Below are positions 24,846 to 32,646 of a stretch of 64,000 nucleotides of DNA, piece by piece. The position numbers and the translations under genes were made by a program. The DNA comes from CAG-791 sp045130475 (GTDB lineage: Bacteria; Bacillota; Clostridia; Lachnospirales; Lachnospiraceae). The notes beneath the pieces were generated by a model, which was given only the letters and a program-made list of their open reading frames with translations, did not search any database and was not told where the DNA came from. Each line of letters opens with the position of its first letter. Within the stretch, counting starts at the first letter, position 1. The stretch covers positions 23,172 to 87,171 of the forward strand of contig JBGUPU010000065.1 of NCBI GenBank assembly GCA_045130475.1. Direction: 5' to 3'.

Positions 24846-24894
24846 TCTGATATTTCAATTTATAATTTATATAATTATTTACAATACGAGATAT

Positions 24895-25000
24895 CTGCAG
24901 GAAGTGGAGAGCCTGCTGATACCAGGCCGAACCGGGGACTCCTGATCCCGGAGAAGCCATAGCATCTTGAAAAACCGGGGTTTTTAACGAAAGGAGAATG
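24895..25000 (+). other. GC-rich leader of the corrinoid-protein gene, possibly structured
   Basis: After an AT-rich promoter-like stretch (24840-24890) the spacer becomes GC-rich with several short pairings, for example CCGGGGA with TCCCGG, and ends in the palindrome AAAAACC-GG-GGTTTTT (24970-24985) just before the ribosome site. A partly matching palindrome in reverse orientation is at 29463-29485. It matches no riboswitch I can name. Confidence 0.35.
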
Positions 25001-25005
25001 CGCAA

Positions 25006-25644
25006 ATGAGTGAAGTGCTCGCGAACATTTCCGAAATGCTGCAAAAGGGAAAACGTAAAGATGTAGCCAAGCTTTGTCAGCAGGCAATCGACGAGGGTCT
25101 GGAGGCAAACGAGATCCTGACAAAGGGACTCCTTGCCGGCATGGATGTAGTCGGTGCGAAGTTCAAGGCAAATGAGATATTTGTCCCGCAGGTTCTGGTT
25201 TCCGCGCGTGCCATGAAGGCAGGTTCCGAAGTGCTCAAGCCTTATCTGGCAGGTGAGGAATCGACCGGAAAGGGCAAGGTTGTCATGGGAACTGTACAGG
25301 GCGACCTGCACGATATCGGCAAGAACCTTGTCATCATGATGTTTGAAGGCAAGGGCTTTGAAGTGATCGATCTGGGAGTCGATGTGTCTCCGGAGAAATT
25401 CATCCAGACCGCGATCGACGAAAATGCGGATATCATTGGTCTTTCCGCACTGCTGACAACCACAATGCCTGTCATGGGAGAAGTGATCAAGGCGGCAGAG
25501 GAAGCCGGTATCCGTGATAAGGTTAAAATCATGGTCGGCGGCGCACCTGTGACACAGGAGTTTGCCGAGAGCATAGGAGCGGATGCCTATACTGAGGATG
25601 CACCCAGTGCGGCTGAGAAAGCGCTTGAGCTGCTCGGCGCATAA
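25006..25644 (+). CDS. methyl-accepting corrinoid protein
   Basis: A 212-residue B12-binding protein of the MtaC/MtbC/CmuA-partner type. The N-terminal helical cap (LLAGMDVVGAKFKANEIFVPQVLVSARAM) is followed by the Rossmann B12 domain with DLHDIGKNLV, where His102 is the lower axial cobalt ligand, then GLSALLTTTMPVMGEVI and MVGGAPVTQEFAESIGADAY. It would accept the methyl group from one UroD-fold methyltransferase and pass it to the other. AAAGGAG ribosome site 8-9 nt upstream. The activator gene follows directly. Confidence 0.95.
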   Translation: MSEVLANISEMLQKGKRKDVAKLCQQAIDEGLEANEILTKGLLAGMDVVGAKFKANEIFVPQVLVSARAMKAGSEVLKPYLAGEESTGKGKVVMGTVQGDLHDIGKNLVIMMFEGKGFEVIDLGVDVSPEKFIQTAIDENADIIGLSALLTTTMPVMGEVIKAAEEAGIRDKVKIMVGGAPVTQEFAESIGADAYTEDAPSAAEKALELLGA

Positions 25645-25761
25645 GAAAAACAGGCGTGCCTTGTTTTGCACGGATGTGCTTCGGAAGGCCTGGGTAGACA
25701 GCTGACGATGCAATGCCTCCGCGAGAAAGTGGGGGCATTGTTTATACAACAAGAGGCAGGT

Positions 25762-27264
25762 ATGGGACAGGAATGGATCGGGCTGGATGCCGGCTGTGAA
25801 GGAAAGAGTGTGATGGAGGCGCTGCAGGCGCAGGGCGTTTATCTGGCGGGAAACTGCGGTTCAAACGGAACCTGCGGGAAATGCAGGGTCCACTTTTTGG
25901 GCGATGCACCTGCCCCTTCGGAGGCGGACCGCAAACTCCTTTCACCCAATGCTCTTGCCAGAGGAGAGCGGCTGGCCTGCAAGGCGCAGGCAGCGGCTGG
26001 AATGCGGCTGGAAGTGGCCTCGCCGGATGAATCCGCAATGAAAGTGGAGTCTTCGTTTTCCCTTCCGCAGCAGCCGCGGGCGGAGATAAGGCCCGGCGGC
26101 ACGCATTCCGGTGCGGATTCTTCCGGACAGATTGTGGCTGCCGTGGACATCGGTACGACAACGATAGCAATGAGCGCTGTGGATGCCGGGACCGGGCAGG
26201 TCCTGCGGACGGTTACGGGTGTAAATCACCAGCGCGCCTGGGGCGCGGATGTCATCAGCCGCATGGAGGCGTCCAATCAGGGAAAAGGAGAGGAACTGCG
26301 GCAGTCTATTCTCTGCGACCTTGACGCTTTGAGAGAGAAACTCGGACTTCCTGCCGATGTGAAAATGCTGATCAGCGGGAATACGACCATGGAGCACCTG
26401 CTGCAGGGACTTCCCTGCCGCACGCTCGGAGTCGCTCCCTATACACCTGTGGACATCTCCTTGCATGAATATAAAAATATGACGATCCTGCCGGGGATCA
26501 GCACCTTTGTCGGTGCGGACATTGTCAGCGGCATTGTCGCCTGCGGTATGGATGAGAGTGAGGAAATCTGCCTTCTGGTCGATCTGGGTACCAATGGTGA
26601 GATGGCCATCGGGAACCGCGAAAGGATCCTGTCCGCTTCCACTGCGGCAGGCCCCGCTTTTGAAGGCGGAAATATCAGCTGCGGCACAGCGGGCATTCCG
26701 GGTGCAGTGTGCAGTGTGGAGATTGAAGAGAAAAAGGCGCACGTGCAGACGATCGGCGGCCGTCCTGCCGCAGGAATCTGCGGGACCGGTGTTCTTGAAG
26801 TGGTGTACGAACTCCTCAAAGAGGAACTGATCGACGAGACCGGCCTTTTGGAGGATGACTATTTTGATAACGGTTTTCCGCTTGCGGACGGCCTTGTCTT
26901 CACAGGAAAGGATGTCCGTGAAGTGCAGCTGGCCAAATCGGCGGTACGCGCAGGAATGGAAGTCCTGATCGAAGCCTACGGGACGGACTATGACCATATC
27001 GGGAAATTATACCTGGCAGGCGGTTTCGGCCAGAAGATCAACCTGCAGAAGGCGGTCGGCATCGGCCTTTTGCCCGGGGAACTGCTGGACCGGATGTACA
27101 CTGTGGGCAACAGCTCTCTGGCCGGTGCGGTGATGGCGGCGCACGACCCCGCGATCCTGGAGCGAATGGCGAAGACCGCGGAGAGGTCGGAAGAGGCGTC
27201 GCTTGCCGAGAGTCCTCTTTTCAGCGACCTGTATATGGATCACATGTTTTTCCCGGAACAGTGA
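25762..27264 (+). CDS. reductive activator of corrinoid proteins (RACE, DUF4445/ASKHA)
   Basis: About 500 residues. An N-terminal ferredoxin-like domain has Cys32, Cys38, Cys41 and Cys73 (CGSNGTCGKC, LACKAQ) for a [2Fe-2S] cluster. The C-terminal ASKHA ATPase domain follows: VAAVDIGTTTIAMSAVDA, LLVDLGTNGEMAIGN, AAGPAFEGGNISCG, KLYLAGGFGQKI. Such proteins use ATP to re-reduce Co(II) corrinoids to Co(I). It lies right after the corrinoid protein, its expected partner. The ATG at 25762 fits the ferredoxin start; an upstream start at 25666 would add 32 unrelated residues. Confidence 0.93.
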   Translation: MGQEWIGLDAGCEGKSVMEALQAQGVYLAGNCGSNGTCGKCRVHFLGDAPAPSEADRKLLSPNALARGERLACKAQAAAGMRLEVASPDESAMKVESSFSLPQQPRAEIRPGGTHSGADSSGQIVAAVDIGTTTIAMSAVDAGTGQVLRTVTGVNHQRAWGADVISRMEASNQGKGEELRQSILCDLDALREKLGLPADVKMLISGNTTMEHLLQGLPCRTLGVAPYTPVDISLHEYKNMTILPGISTFVGADIVSGIVACGMDESEEICLLVDLGTNGEMAIGNRERILSASTAAGPAFEGGNISCGTAGIPGAVCSVEIEEKKAHVQTIGGRPAAGICGTGVLEVVYELLKEELIDETGLLEDDYFDNGFPLADGLVFTGKDVREVQLAKSAVRAGMEVLIEAYGTDYDHIGKLYLAGGFGQKINLQKAVGIGLLPGELLDRMYTVGNSSLAGAVMAAHDPAILERMAKTAERSEEASLAESPLFSDLYMDHMFFPEQ

Positions 27265-27315
27265 CGGCATGACCGGAAGAGCAGGACCGAACCGGAGCAC
27301 ACGAGGAGAAGGGGT

Positions 27316-27855
27316 ATGACAAAAGAAGAAGCCGTTGCGCTTGCCGAAGAGAAAGGTCTTCGGGGCAGAGGGATTTTTGCGGCGAAGGATCTGAAGTTCC
27401 TCAAGGAAGTGAGGGATATGTGCAGCTCCAACAAATGCGGAAATTACGGCAGGCTCTGGACCTGTCCCCCCGCCTGCGGAACCCTGGCAGAGAGCAGAAA
27501 AAAGGCAAAGCAGTATAAATGGGGCATCATCCTGCAGACCACCGCGCAGATGGAGGATGAATTTGACGGAGAAGCGATTGAAGAGGCACAGGTCACGCAG
27601 AAGGAGCGTTTCCTTGCTTACTGCACTGCGCTGAGGGAAAAAGGAGAGGACTTTCTTCCCATGGGAAGCGGCGGCTGCGGTATGCAGTGTGCCAAATGTA
27701 CCTATCCGGATGAACCCTGCCGCTTTCCCGATAAAGCGTTTACTTCGATGGAAGCTTACGGGCTCCTGGTCACGGATGTCTGCAAAAGCGCAGACACACC
27801 TTATTACTATGGCAGAAATACTGTGACCTTTACGGGCTGCGTGCTGTTCAAATAG
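27316..27855 (+). CDS. DUF2284 Cys-rich metal-binding protein
   Basis: A 179-residue protein with many Cys in the DUF2284 pattern: CSSNKCGNYGRLWTCPPACG, then GGCGMQCAKCTYPDEPCRFP. These clusters probably hold iron-sulfur or other metal centres. DUF2284 genes often accompany corrinoid methyltransferases and may take part in corrinoid reduction or metal delivery; that role is inferred from context. The ribosome site GAGAAGGGGT precedes the ATG. It closes the run started by the corrinoid protein. Confidence 0.85.
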   Translation: MTKEEAVALAEEKGLRGRGIFAAKDLKFLKEVRDMCSSNKCGNYGRLWTCPPACGTLAESRKKAKQYKWGIILQTTAQMEDEFDGEAIEEAQVTQKERFLAYCTALREKGEDFLPMGSGGCGMQCAKCTYPDEPCRFPDKAFTSMEAYGLLVTDVCKSADTPYYYGRNTVTFTGCVLFK

Positions 27856-27892
27856 GTGCGGTAAAAAACGTCAAAAAATAAAAGAAATTCAG

Positions 27893-27915
27893 TTCCAAAA
27901 TAATTGCTAAAACAA
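27893..27915 (+). promoter_or_regulatory. candidate operator upstream of the second methyltransferase
   Basis: Second strong copy of the CAAAATAATTnCnAAAACAA motif, about 94 bp before the ATG at 28009. See the copy at 24824-24845. Confidence 0.5.
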
Positions 27916-28008
27916 GAGATGTTTTTCCAAAAAACGGAATTGGTAAAAAATATAATGAATCCATATTAAGAAAACAGGACAGGAATCAGGATTTCAGGAG
28001 GAAACAGT

Positions 28009-29052
28009 ATGAATTCCATGGAAAGAGTTGTCATGGCCTTAAACCATCAGGAACCGGACCGTGTCCCGGTCTATCCCCTGCTGGCGGGTGTATCGAGGAA
28101 CCTGATCGGTGCCAACTGCCGCGAGTGGTCTACGGACGCTGACACCTGCGCAAAGGGACTTTTAAAGGCCAAAGAGGAATTTGACCTCGACTGTATTGTG
28201 ACGCTGATCGACCTCTCTGTCGAATGCTCGGCATGGGGCCAGGAGCTGGTCTATCCCGATCATGAGGCGGCGCACCCCAATTACAAGAACCAGGTCATCG
28301 GCGATGAAGATGAGTACGACAAGATCCAGTATGTCGACTATCGCACCTGCGACCGCATGATGATGCATATCGACGTCTGCAGGAAGCTTGTGGAGGCGGC
28401 GAAGGGTGAATTCCCCGTCATCGCATTTGTCTTCGGACCGCTGGGCACACTTTCCATGCTGCGCAATCAGGAGGAAATGTATGTGGACTGCATCGAGCAG
28501 CCCGAAGTCGTGCATGATACGGCAGGTGTGATCACCCAGGTCCTCAAGGAGTACTGCGATGCACTTCTGGAGACCGGCGTGCAGGGAATTATGTTTGATA
28601 CACTGTTCTCTTCCGGAAGCATCATGAGTAAGGACATGTGGGATGAACTCGAGGGAGAATGGGTGCAGGAACTTGCCGAGCACGTGCATTCAAAAGGATC
28701 CCTGGTCATGATCCACAACTGCGGTGACAAGATTTATTTTGACGCGCAGATCAACCGTATGCATCCGGAAGCGATTTCTTTCCTCTATCCGCCGGATGAT
28801 TGTGCCGATTTCGTCGAGTGCAAGCAGAAATACGGTGATGTGACCACCCTGATCGGCTGCGTCGCGCCCACGACTGCGACTGTCGGAACACCCGAGAAGC
28901 TCGAAGCCGAGTGCAAGGCGAGCATTGACGCCATGGCAAAAGGCGGCGGTTTCATCCTTGCCACAGGATGTGAGCTGATCTCTCCCGATGCCTTCCCTCA
29001 CGCAAAGCGCATGGTGGAGATCGCGAAGACATACGGCGTCTACAAAAAGTAA
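28009..29052 (+). CDS. MtaA/CmuA-type UroD-fold methyltransferase
   Basis: A 347-residue methylcobamide:acceptor methyltransferase. It opens MNSMERVVMALNHQEPDRVPVYPLL and carries IHNCGDKIYFDAQ and ILATGCEL, whose His, Cys and later Cys match the zinc ligands of MtaA/MtbA-type enzymes. It is closer to this MT-II type than the protein at 21943, suggesting it moves the methyl from corrinoid to a thiol or folate acceptor. It has its own upstream spacer with a motif copy. AGGAGG lies 9 nt before the ATG. Confidence 0.88.
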   Translation: MNSMERVVMALNHQEPDRVPVYPLLAGVSRNLIGANCREWSTDADTCAKGLLKAKEEFDLDCIVTLIDLSVECSAWGQELVYPDHEAAHPNYKNQVIGDEDEYDKIQYVDYRTCDRMMMHIDVCRKLVEAAKGEFPVIAFVFGPLGTLSMLRNQEEMYVDCIEQPEVVHDTAGVITQVLKEYCDALLETGVQGIMFDTLFSSGSIMSKDMWDELEGEWVQELAEHVHSKGSLVMIHNCGDKIYFDAQINRMHPEAISFLYPPDDCADFVECKQKYGDVTTLIGCVAPTTATVGTPEKLEAECKASIDAMAKGGGFILATGCELISPDAFPHAKRMVEIAKTYGVYKK

Positions 29053-29057
29053 TAAAA

Positions 29058-29089
29058 TTACAAAAATCACACGAAAAGTGTGTTATAAT
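29058..29089 (+). promoter_or_regulatory. promoter for the riboswitch transcript
   Basis: TATAAT at 29084-29089 is a perfect -10 box; the -35 is weak (TTACAA at 29058). A small hairpin CACAC-GAAAA-GTGTG (29069-29083) overlaps the spacer. Confidence 0.5.
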
Positions 29090-29119
29090 ACCCCTAGTTT
29101 CGGCAAACAAAACTGAATA

Positions 29120-29335
29120 GCATCTGCAGTGCTCTTCGGAGCCTGACAAGGAATCCGGTTCAAAACCGGAGCAGCCCCCGCTACTGTGAGGCAGACGAAG
29201 TCCCTGCCTGCGGCATAAAAGCCGCAGGAGTCACTGGAACAAGACAGATCTGAAATCCTTTTGGATGAAAAAAGATCGTTTTCCGGGAAGACGGGACGGA
29301 GGATGAAGCCAAGCCAGGATACTTGCTGCAGATGC
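29120..29335 (+). ncRNA. cobalamin riboswitch aptamer
   Basis: GCATCTGCAG (29120-29129) and CTGCAGATGC (29326-29335) form the closing P1 stem. Between them are the conserved core AGCAGCCCCCGCTACTGTGA (around 29170-29190), the GCCTGC-GGCATAAAAGCCGCAGG arm, and the B12-box region GAAGCCAAGCCAGGATAC (29305-29322). It binds adenosyl- or other cobalamins. With the terminator at 29387-29426 it should switch off the exported CbiK gene downstream when cobalamin is abundant. Confidence 0.95.
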
Positions 29336-29386
29336 AGGCAGAAGGCCCTGTTCGGAGGGAACAGCGGCTGCATGAAGGAATATGCG

Positions 29387-29426
29387 GGGGCATTTTCGTT
29401 TTTGTACGGAAAATGCCCCTTTTTTC
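29387..29426 (+). terminator. riboswitch expression-platform terminator
   Basis: GGGGCATTTTC and GAAAATGCCCC form an 11-bp stem followed by seven T residues, about 50 nt after the aptamer. This is the off-state terminator for the gene at 29651. Confidence 0.9.
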
Positions 29427-29462
29427 TTTATTTGCTGCCTGCAGAATGATATGGTCAGCTCT

Positions 29463-29485
29463 GTTAAAAATCCCCGGTTTTTAAC
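29463..29485. repeat. palindrome related to the one at 24970
   Basis: GTTAAAAA and TTTTTAAC flank TCCCCGG. Reversed, it matches the palindrome before the corrinoid-protein gene except for one inserted base. The two copies bracket the methyl-transfer genes in opposite orientation. Confidence 0.4.
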
Positions 29486-29650
29486 GTGATGAATATTGAT
29501 AAAAGGCGGCACTCTCCAGCCGCTTTTTGTCTGTAAAGGACTATACTTGTGCTGTACTTGTATAGAGGGTAACAGGAAACATAAACAGGAAGAGGTTTTC
29601 TTGAAAATTGTCTTTTGAGAAAGAATCTTCGGCAAAAGCAGGAGGACGAC

Positions 29651-32434
29651 ATGAAAAAGAAATTGACAGCAATCCTGTTGGCATCTGCATTGGCGGGCTC
29701 GCTTCTGGCGGGCTGCGGCGGTGCGGGGAGCAGCACGCAGAATGCGCAGAGTGCGGCTGAGGCAGTCAGCGAAGCGGCACCGGCAGCGGAGACAGCTGCA
29801 GAGAGTGCAGCTGCAGTCAAAACGGATGAAGAGCTGGCTGCAGAGTGTGCAGCCCTGATCGATGCAATCTATGTCCAGGAGCGCACAGAGACGACAGATG
29901 CGGATATCGCGGCGGCAAGAGCTGCATGGGATGCCCTGACAGATGCACAGAAGGCAATGGTGGAAGGCGAAGAGGCGGATCCCGATTACTTCGGCCGCGA
30001 CACCGGCGATGCATCCGCAGACGATCCTCTCAACGGGGATGAGATCGGCGAGAACGAGCTGCTGGTCGTGAGCTTCGGCACCTCCTTCAACGAGAGCCGC
30101 GCGACCGATATCGGCGGCATTGAGAAAGCACTGCAGGAAGCCAACCCCGACTGGTCCGTGCGCAGGGCATTCACCTCCCAGATCATTATCAACCATGTGC
30201 AGGCACGGGACGGCGAAGTCATCGACAACATCGACCAGGCACTGGCCCGCGCAAAGGAAAACGGCGTCAAGAACCTCGTCGTTCAGCCCACACACCTGAT
30301 GCACGGCGCTGAGTATGATCAGCTCATGGAAGCTGTGACAGCTGTCGCAGGTGATTTTGAGACTGTCCGTGTCGCAGAGCCTCTTCTGGGAGAAGTCGGC
30401 GAGGACGCGGCAGACCTCAATGAAGACAAGGAAACTGTTGCAAGAGCAGTTGTGGCGGAAGCGGTAAAGGAAGCCGGATACGACAGCCTCGATGCGGCAG
30501 AGCAGGACGGTACCGCATTTGTTCTCATGGGCCATGGCACCGCGCATGTTGCCAAGGTGACCTACAGCCAGATGCAGTCCATGATGGATTACCTCGGCTA
30601 CAAGAATGTTTTTGTCGGAACTGTCGAGGGCGAGCCCGAAGAGACAGCTTGTGACCAGGTCATCGAAAAAGTCAAAGAGGCAGGATATAAGAAGGTTGTT
30701 CTTCGTCCTCTGATGGTCGTGGCCGGCGACCACGCCAACAACGACATGGCCGGCGACGAGGAGGATTCCTGGAAGAGCATGTTCACGGCGGACGGCAGCT
30801 TTGAGAGCGTCGACTGCCAGATCGCAGGTCTTGGCCGGATCGCGGATGTAGAGGCGGTTTATGTCGCCCATACTGCTTACGCCCTGGAGGATGAACCCCT
30901 GGACGTTGAAACCGCAAAGAAGGACAAGGAAGCTGCGGATGAGTGCGCAGCTCTGATCGACAAGATTTACGTGCAGGAGCGCACGGAGACAACGGACGAT
31001 GACATCGCGGCGGCAAAAGCTGCATGGGACGCCCTGACGGATGAGCAGAAAGCGATGGTGGAAGGCGAATTCGCAGATCCTGACTATTTCGGCCGCGACA
31101 CCGGTGATGCCTCCGCGGATGATCCGCTCAATGCGGATGAGATCGGAGATAACGAAGTTCTGGTAGTGAGTTTCGGCACTTCCTTCAACGACAGCCGTGT
31201 TATGGACATCGGCGGCATCGAGAAGGCCCTGCAGGCGGCATATCCCGACTGGTCCGTCCGCAGAGCATTCACGGCACAGATTATCATCAACCACGTACAG
31301 GCCCGCGACGGTGAAATCATTGACAATGTGGACCAGGCTCTGGCAAGGGCAAAGGAAAACGGGGTCAGGAACCTCACGATCGTGCCCACACATTTGATGC
31401 ACGGCGCGGAATATGATGAACTCATGGCAGCTGTGGATCCTGTGAAGGGTGATTTTCAGTCTGTCAATATTGCAGAACCTCTTCTTGGTGAAGTCGGCGA
31501 GAGCGAGACGATTCTCAATGAAGATAAAGAAGCTGTCGCAAAGGCACTTGTAGAGGAAGCTGTAGAAAAAGCCGGTTTTGAGAGCCTTGAGGCAGCACAG
31601 GAGGACGGAACTGCATTTGTTTTCATGGGACATGGAACAGCCCATGTTGCCAAAGTGACCTACAGCCAGATGCAGAACCAGATGAACGAACTCGGCTATA
31701 AGAATGTCTTCATCGGCACTGTGGAAGGCGAGCCGGAAGAAACCTCCTGCGAAAACGTGATCGCCAAAGTCAAAGAGGCTGGCTACAAGAAGGTCATCCT
31801 CCGCCCCCTGATGGTCGTGGCGGGCGACCACGCCAACAACGACATGGCGGGCGACGAAGAGGATTCCTGGAAGAGCTTGTTCACAGCCGACGGCAGCTTT
31901 GACAGCGTCGACTGCCAGATTGAAGGCCTTGGGCGTATTCCGGAAGTTCAGGAACTCTATGTTGACCATATGGCAGCGGCCATCGACGGGCTGGATCCCA
32001 CAGCTCCGGCCAGCGATGAAACTGCGGAAGAATCTTCTGAAGACAAAGAAGAAGCCGGAAGTGCTCCGATCGAGGACGGCACCTATACCGCAGCATTCAA
32101 AACCGACAGCAGCATGTTCCATGTCAACGAAGCAAATGACGGCAAGGGAACTCTGACTGTCGAAAACGGAAAAATGACTATCCATGTCAGCCTGGTCTCC
32201 AAGAAGATCCTCAATCTTTTCCAGGGTACTGCGGATGACGCGCAGAAGGAAGGCGCTTCCATCCTCGAGCCTACCAAGGATGAAGTGACTTACAGCGACG
32301 GCGAGAAAGAAGAAGTCTACGGATTTGACATTCCCGTACCGGTTCTGGGTGAGGAATTCGACTGCGCCATTATCGGCGAAAAGGGCAAATGGTATGACCA
32401 CAAGGTCATTGTCTCCGACCCTGTGAAGAAATGA
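29651..32434 (+). CDS. exported tandem CbiK cobaltochelatase lipoprotein with NEAT-like domain
   Basis: A 927-residue lipoprotein: signal peptide with lipobox LLAGC (Cys22), then two copies of a 366-residue unit (from residues 59 and 425). Each unit has a short helical WDALTDxQKAMVEG linker and a full CbiK-type chelatase domain. Catalytic metal-binding residues are kept in both: MGHGTAHV (His295, His661) and VAGDHANNDMAGDEEDSWK (His361, His727), plus VEGEPEE. Residues about 806-925 form a NEAT-like beta domain (EDGTYTAAF, GKGTLTVENGKMTIHVSL). CbiK normally inserts cobalt into sirohydrochlorin in the cytosol; here it is outside. The riboswitch controls it. ATG 29651 has AGGAGG upstream. Confidence 0.9.
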   Translation: MKKKLTAILLASALAGSLLAGCGGAGSSTQNAQSAAEAVSEAAPAAETAAESAAAVKTDEELAAECAALIDAIYVQERTETTDADIAAARAAWDALTDAQKAMVEGEEADPDYFGRDTGDASADDPLNGDEIGENELLVVSFGTSFNESRATDIGGIEKALQEANPDWSVRRAFTSQIIINHVQARDGEVIDNIDQALARAKENGVKNLVVQPTHLMHGAEYDQLMEAVTAVAGDFETVRVAEPLLGEVGEDAADLNEDKETVARAVVAEAVKEAGYDSLDAAEQDGTAFVLMGHGTAHVAKVTYSQMQSMMDYLGYKNVFVGTVEGEPEETACDQVIEKVKEAGYKKVVLRPLMVVAGDHANNDMAGDEEDSWKSMFTADGSFESVDCQIAGLGRIADVEAVYVAHTAYALEDEPLDVETAKKDKEAADECAALIDKIYVQERTETTDDDIAAAKAAWDALTDEQKAMVEGEFADPDYFGRDTGDASADDPLNADEIGDNEVLVVSFGTSFNDSRVMDIGGIEKALQAAYPDWSVRRAFTAQIIINHVQARDGEIIDNVDQALARAKENGVRNLTIVPTHLMHGAEYDELMAAVDPVKGDFQSVNIAEPLLGEVGESETILNEDKEAVAKALVEEAVEKAGFESLEAAQEDGTAFVFMGHGTAHVAKVTYSQMQNQMNELGYKNVFIGTVEGEPEETSCENVIAKVKEAGYKKVILRPLMVVAGDHANNDMAGDEEDSWKSLFTADGSFDSVDCQIEGLGRIPEVQELYVDHMAAAIDGLDPTAPASDETAEESSEDKEEAGSAPIEDGTYTAAFKTDSSMFHVNEANDGKGTLTVENGKMTIHVSLVSKKILNLFQGTADDAQKEGASILEPTKDEVTYSDGEKEEVYGFDIPVPVLGEEFDCAIIGEKGKWYDHKVIVSDPVKK

Positions 32435-32509
32435 TCATTGCTGCGTGACGGCTGCCGGACAGCGCGATATACAGATTTTTTAAAGATATTTGTTTTTAAA
32501 TATGATTAA

Positions 32510-32547
32510 GGGACCGACGCACCAGGTTTGTGCGGCCGGTCCCTTTT
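32510..32547 (+). terminator. terminator after the exported CbiK gene
   Basis: GGGACCG-ACGCAC pairs with GTGCG-GC-CGGTCCC and is followed by TTTT. Confidence 0.85.
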
Positions 32548-32646
32548 CTGTTCAGAATAAGATAATAGACAGCGTGGTTTCTTGTGCCCGCGGCAGCAGC
32601 CGCAAGAAATAAAGACGGGTCTCGAATCGGGGACTGTGACAGAGGC

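Noticed and set aside
24900..24960. Resemblance of the corrinoid-gene leader to a tetrahydrofolate riboswitch (GGAGAG near its start)
   Set aside because: Only the six-base start matches; the conserved internal loops and closing CTCC strand are not present.
24361..25752. A minus-strand open frame of 463 codons opposite the PocR regulator and corrinoid protein
   Set aside because: It covers two clear genes and an AT-rich promoter region; no domain or ribosome site is visible.
29231..32401. A minus-strand open frame of 1056 codons opposite the exported CbiK gene
   Set aside because: It mirrors the biased codons and internal repeat of the real gene, has no start signals or recognisable domain, and runs through the riboswitch and its terminator.
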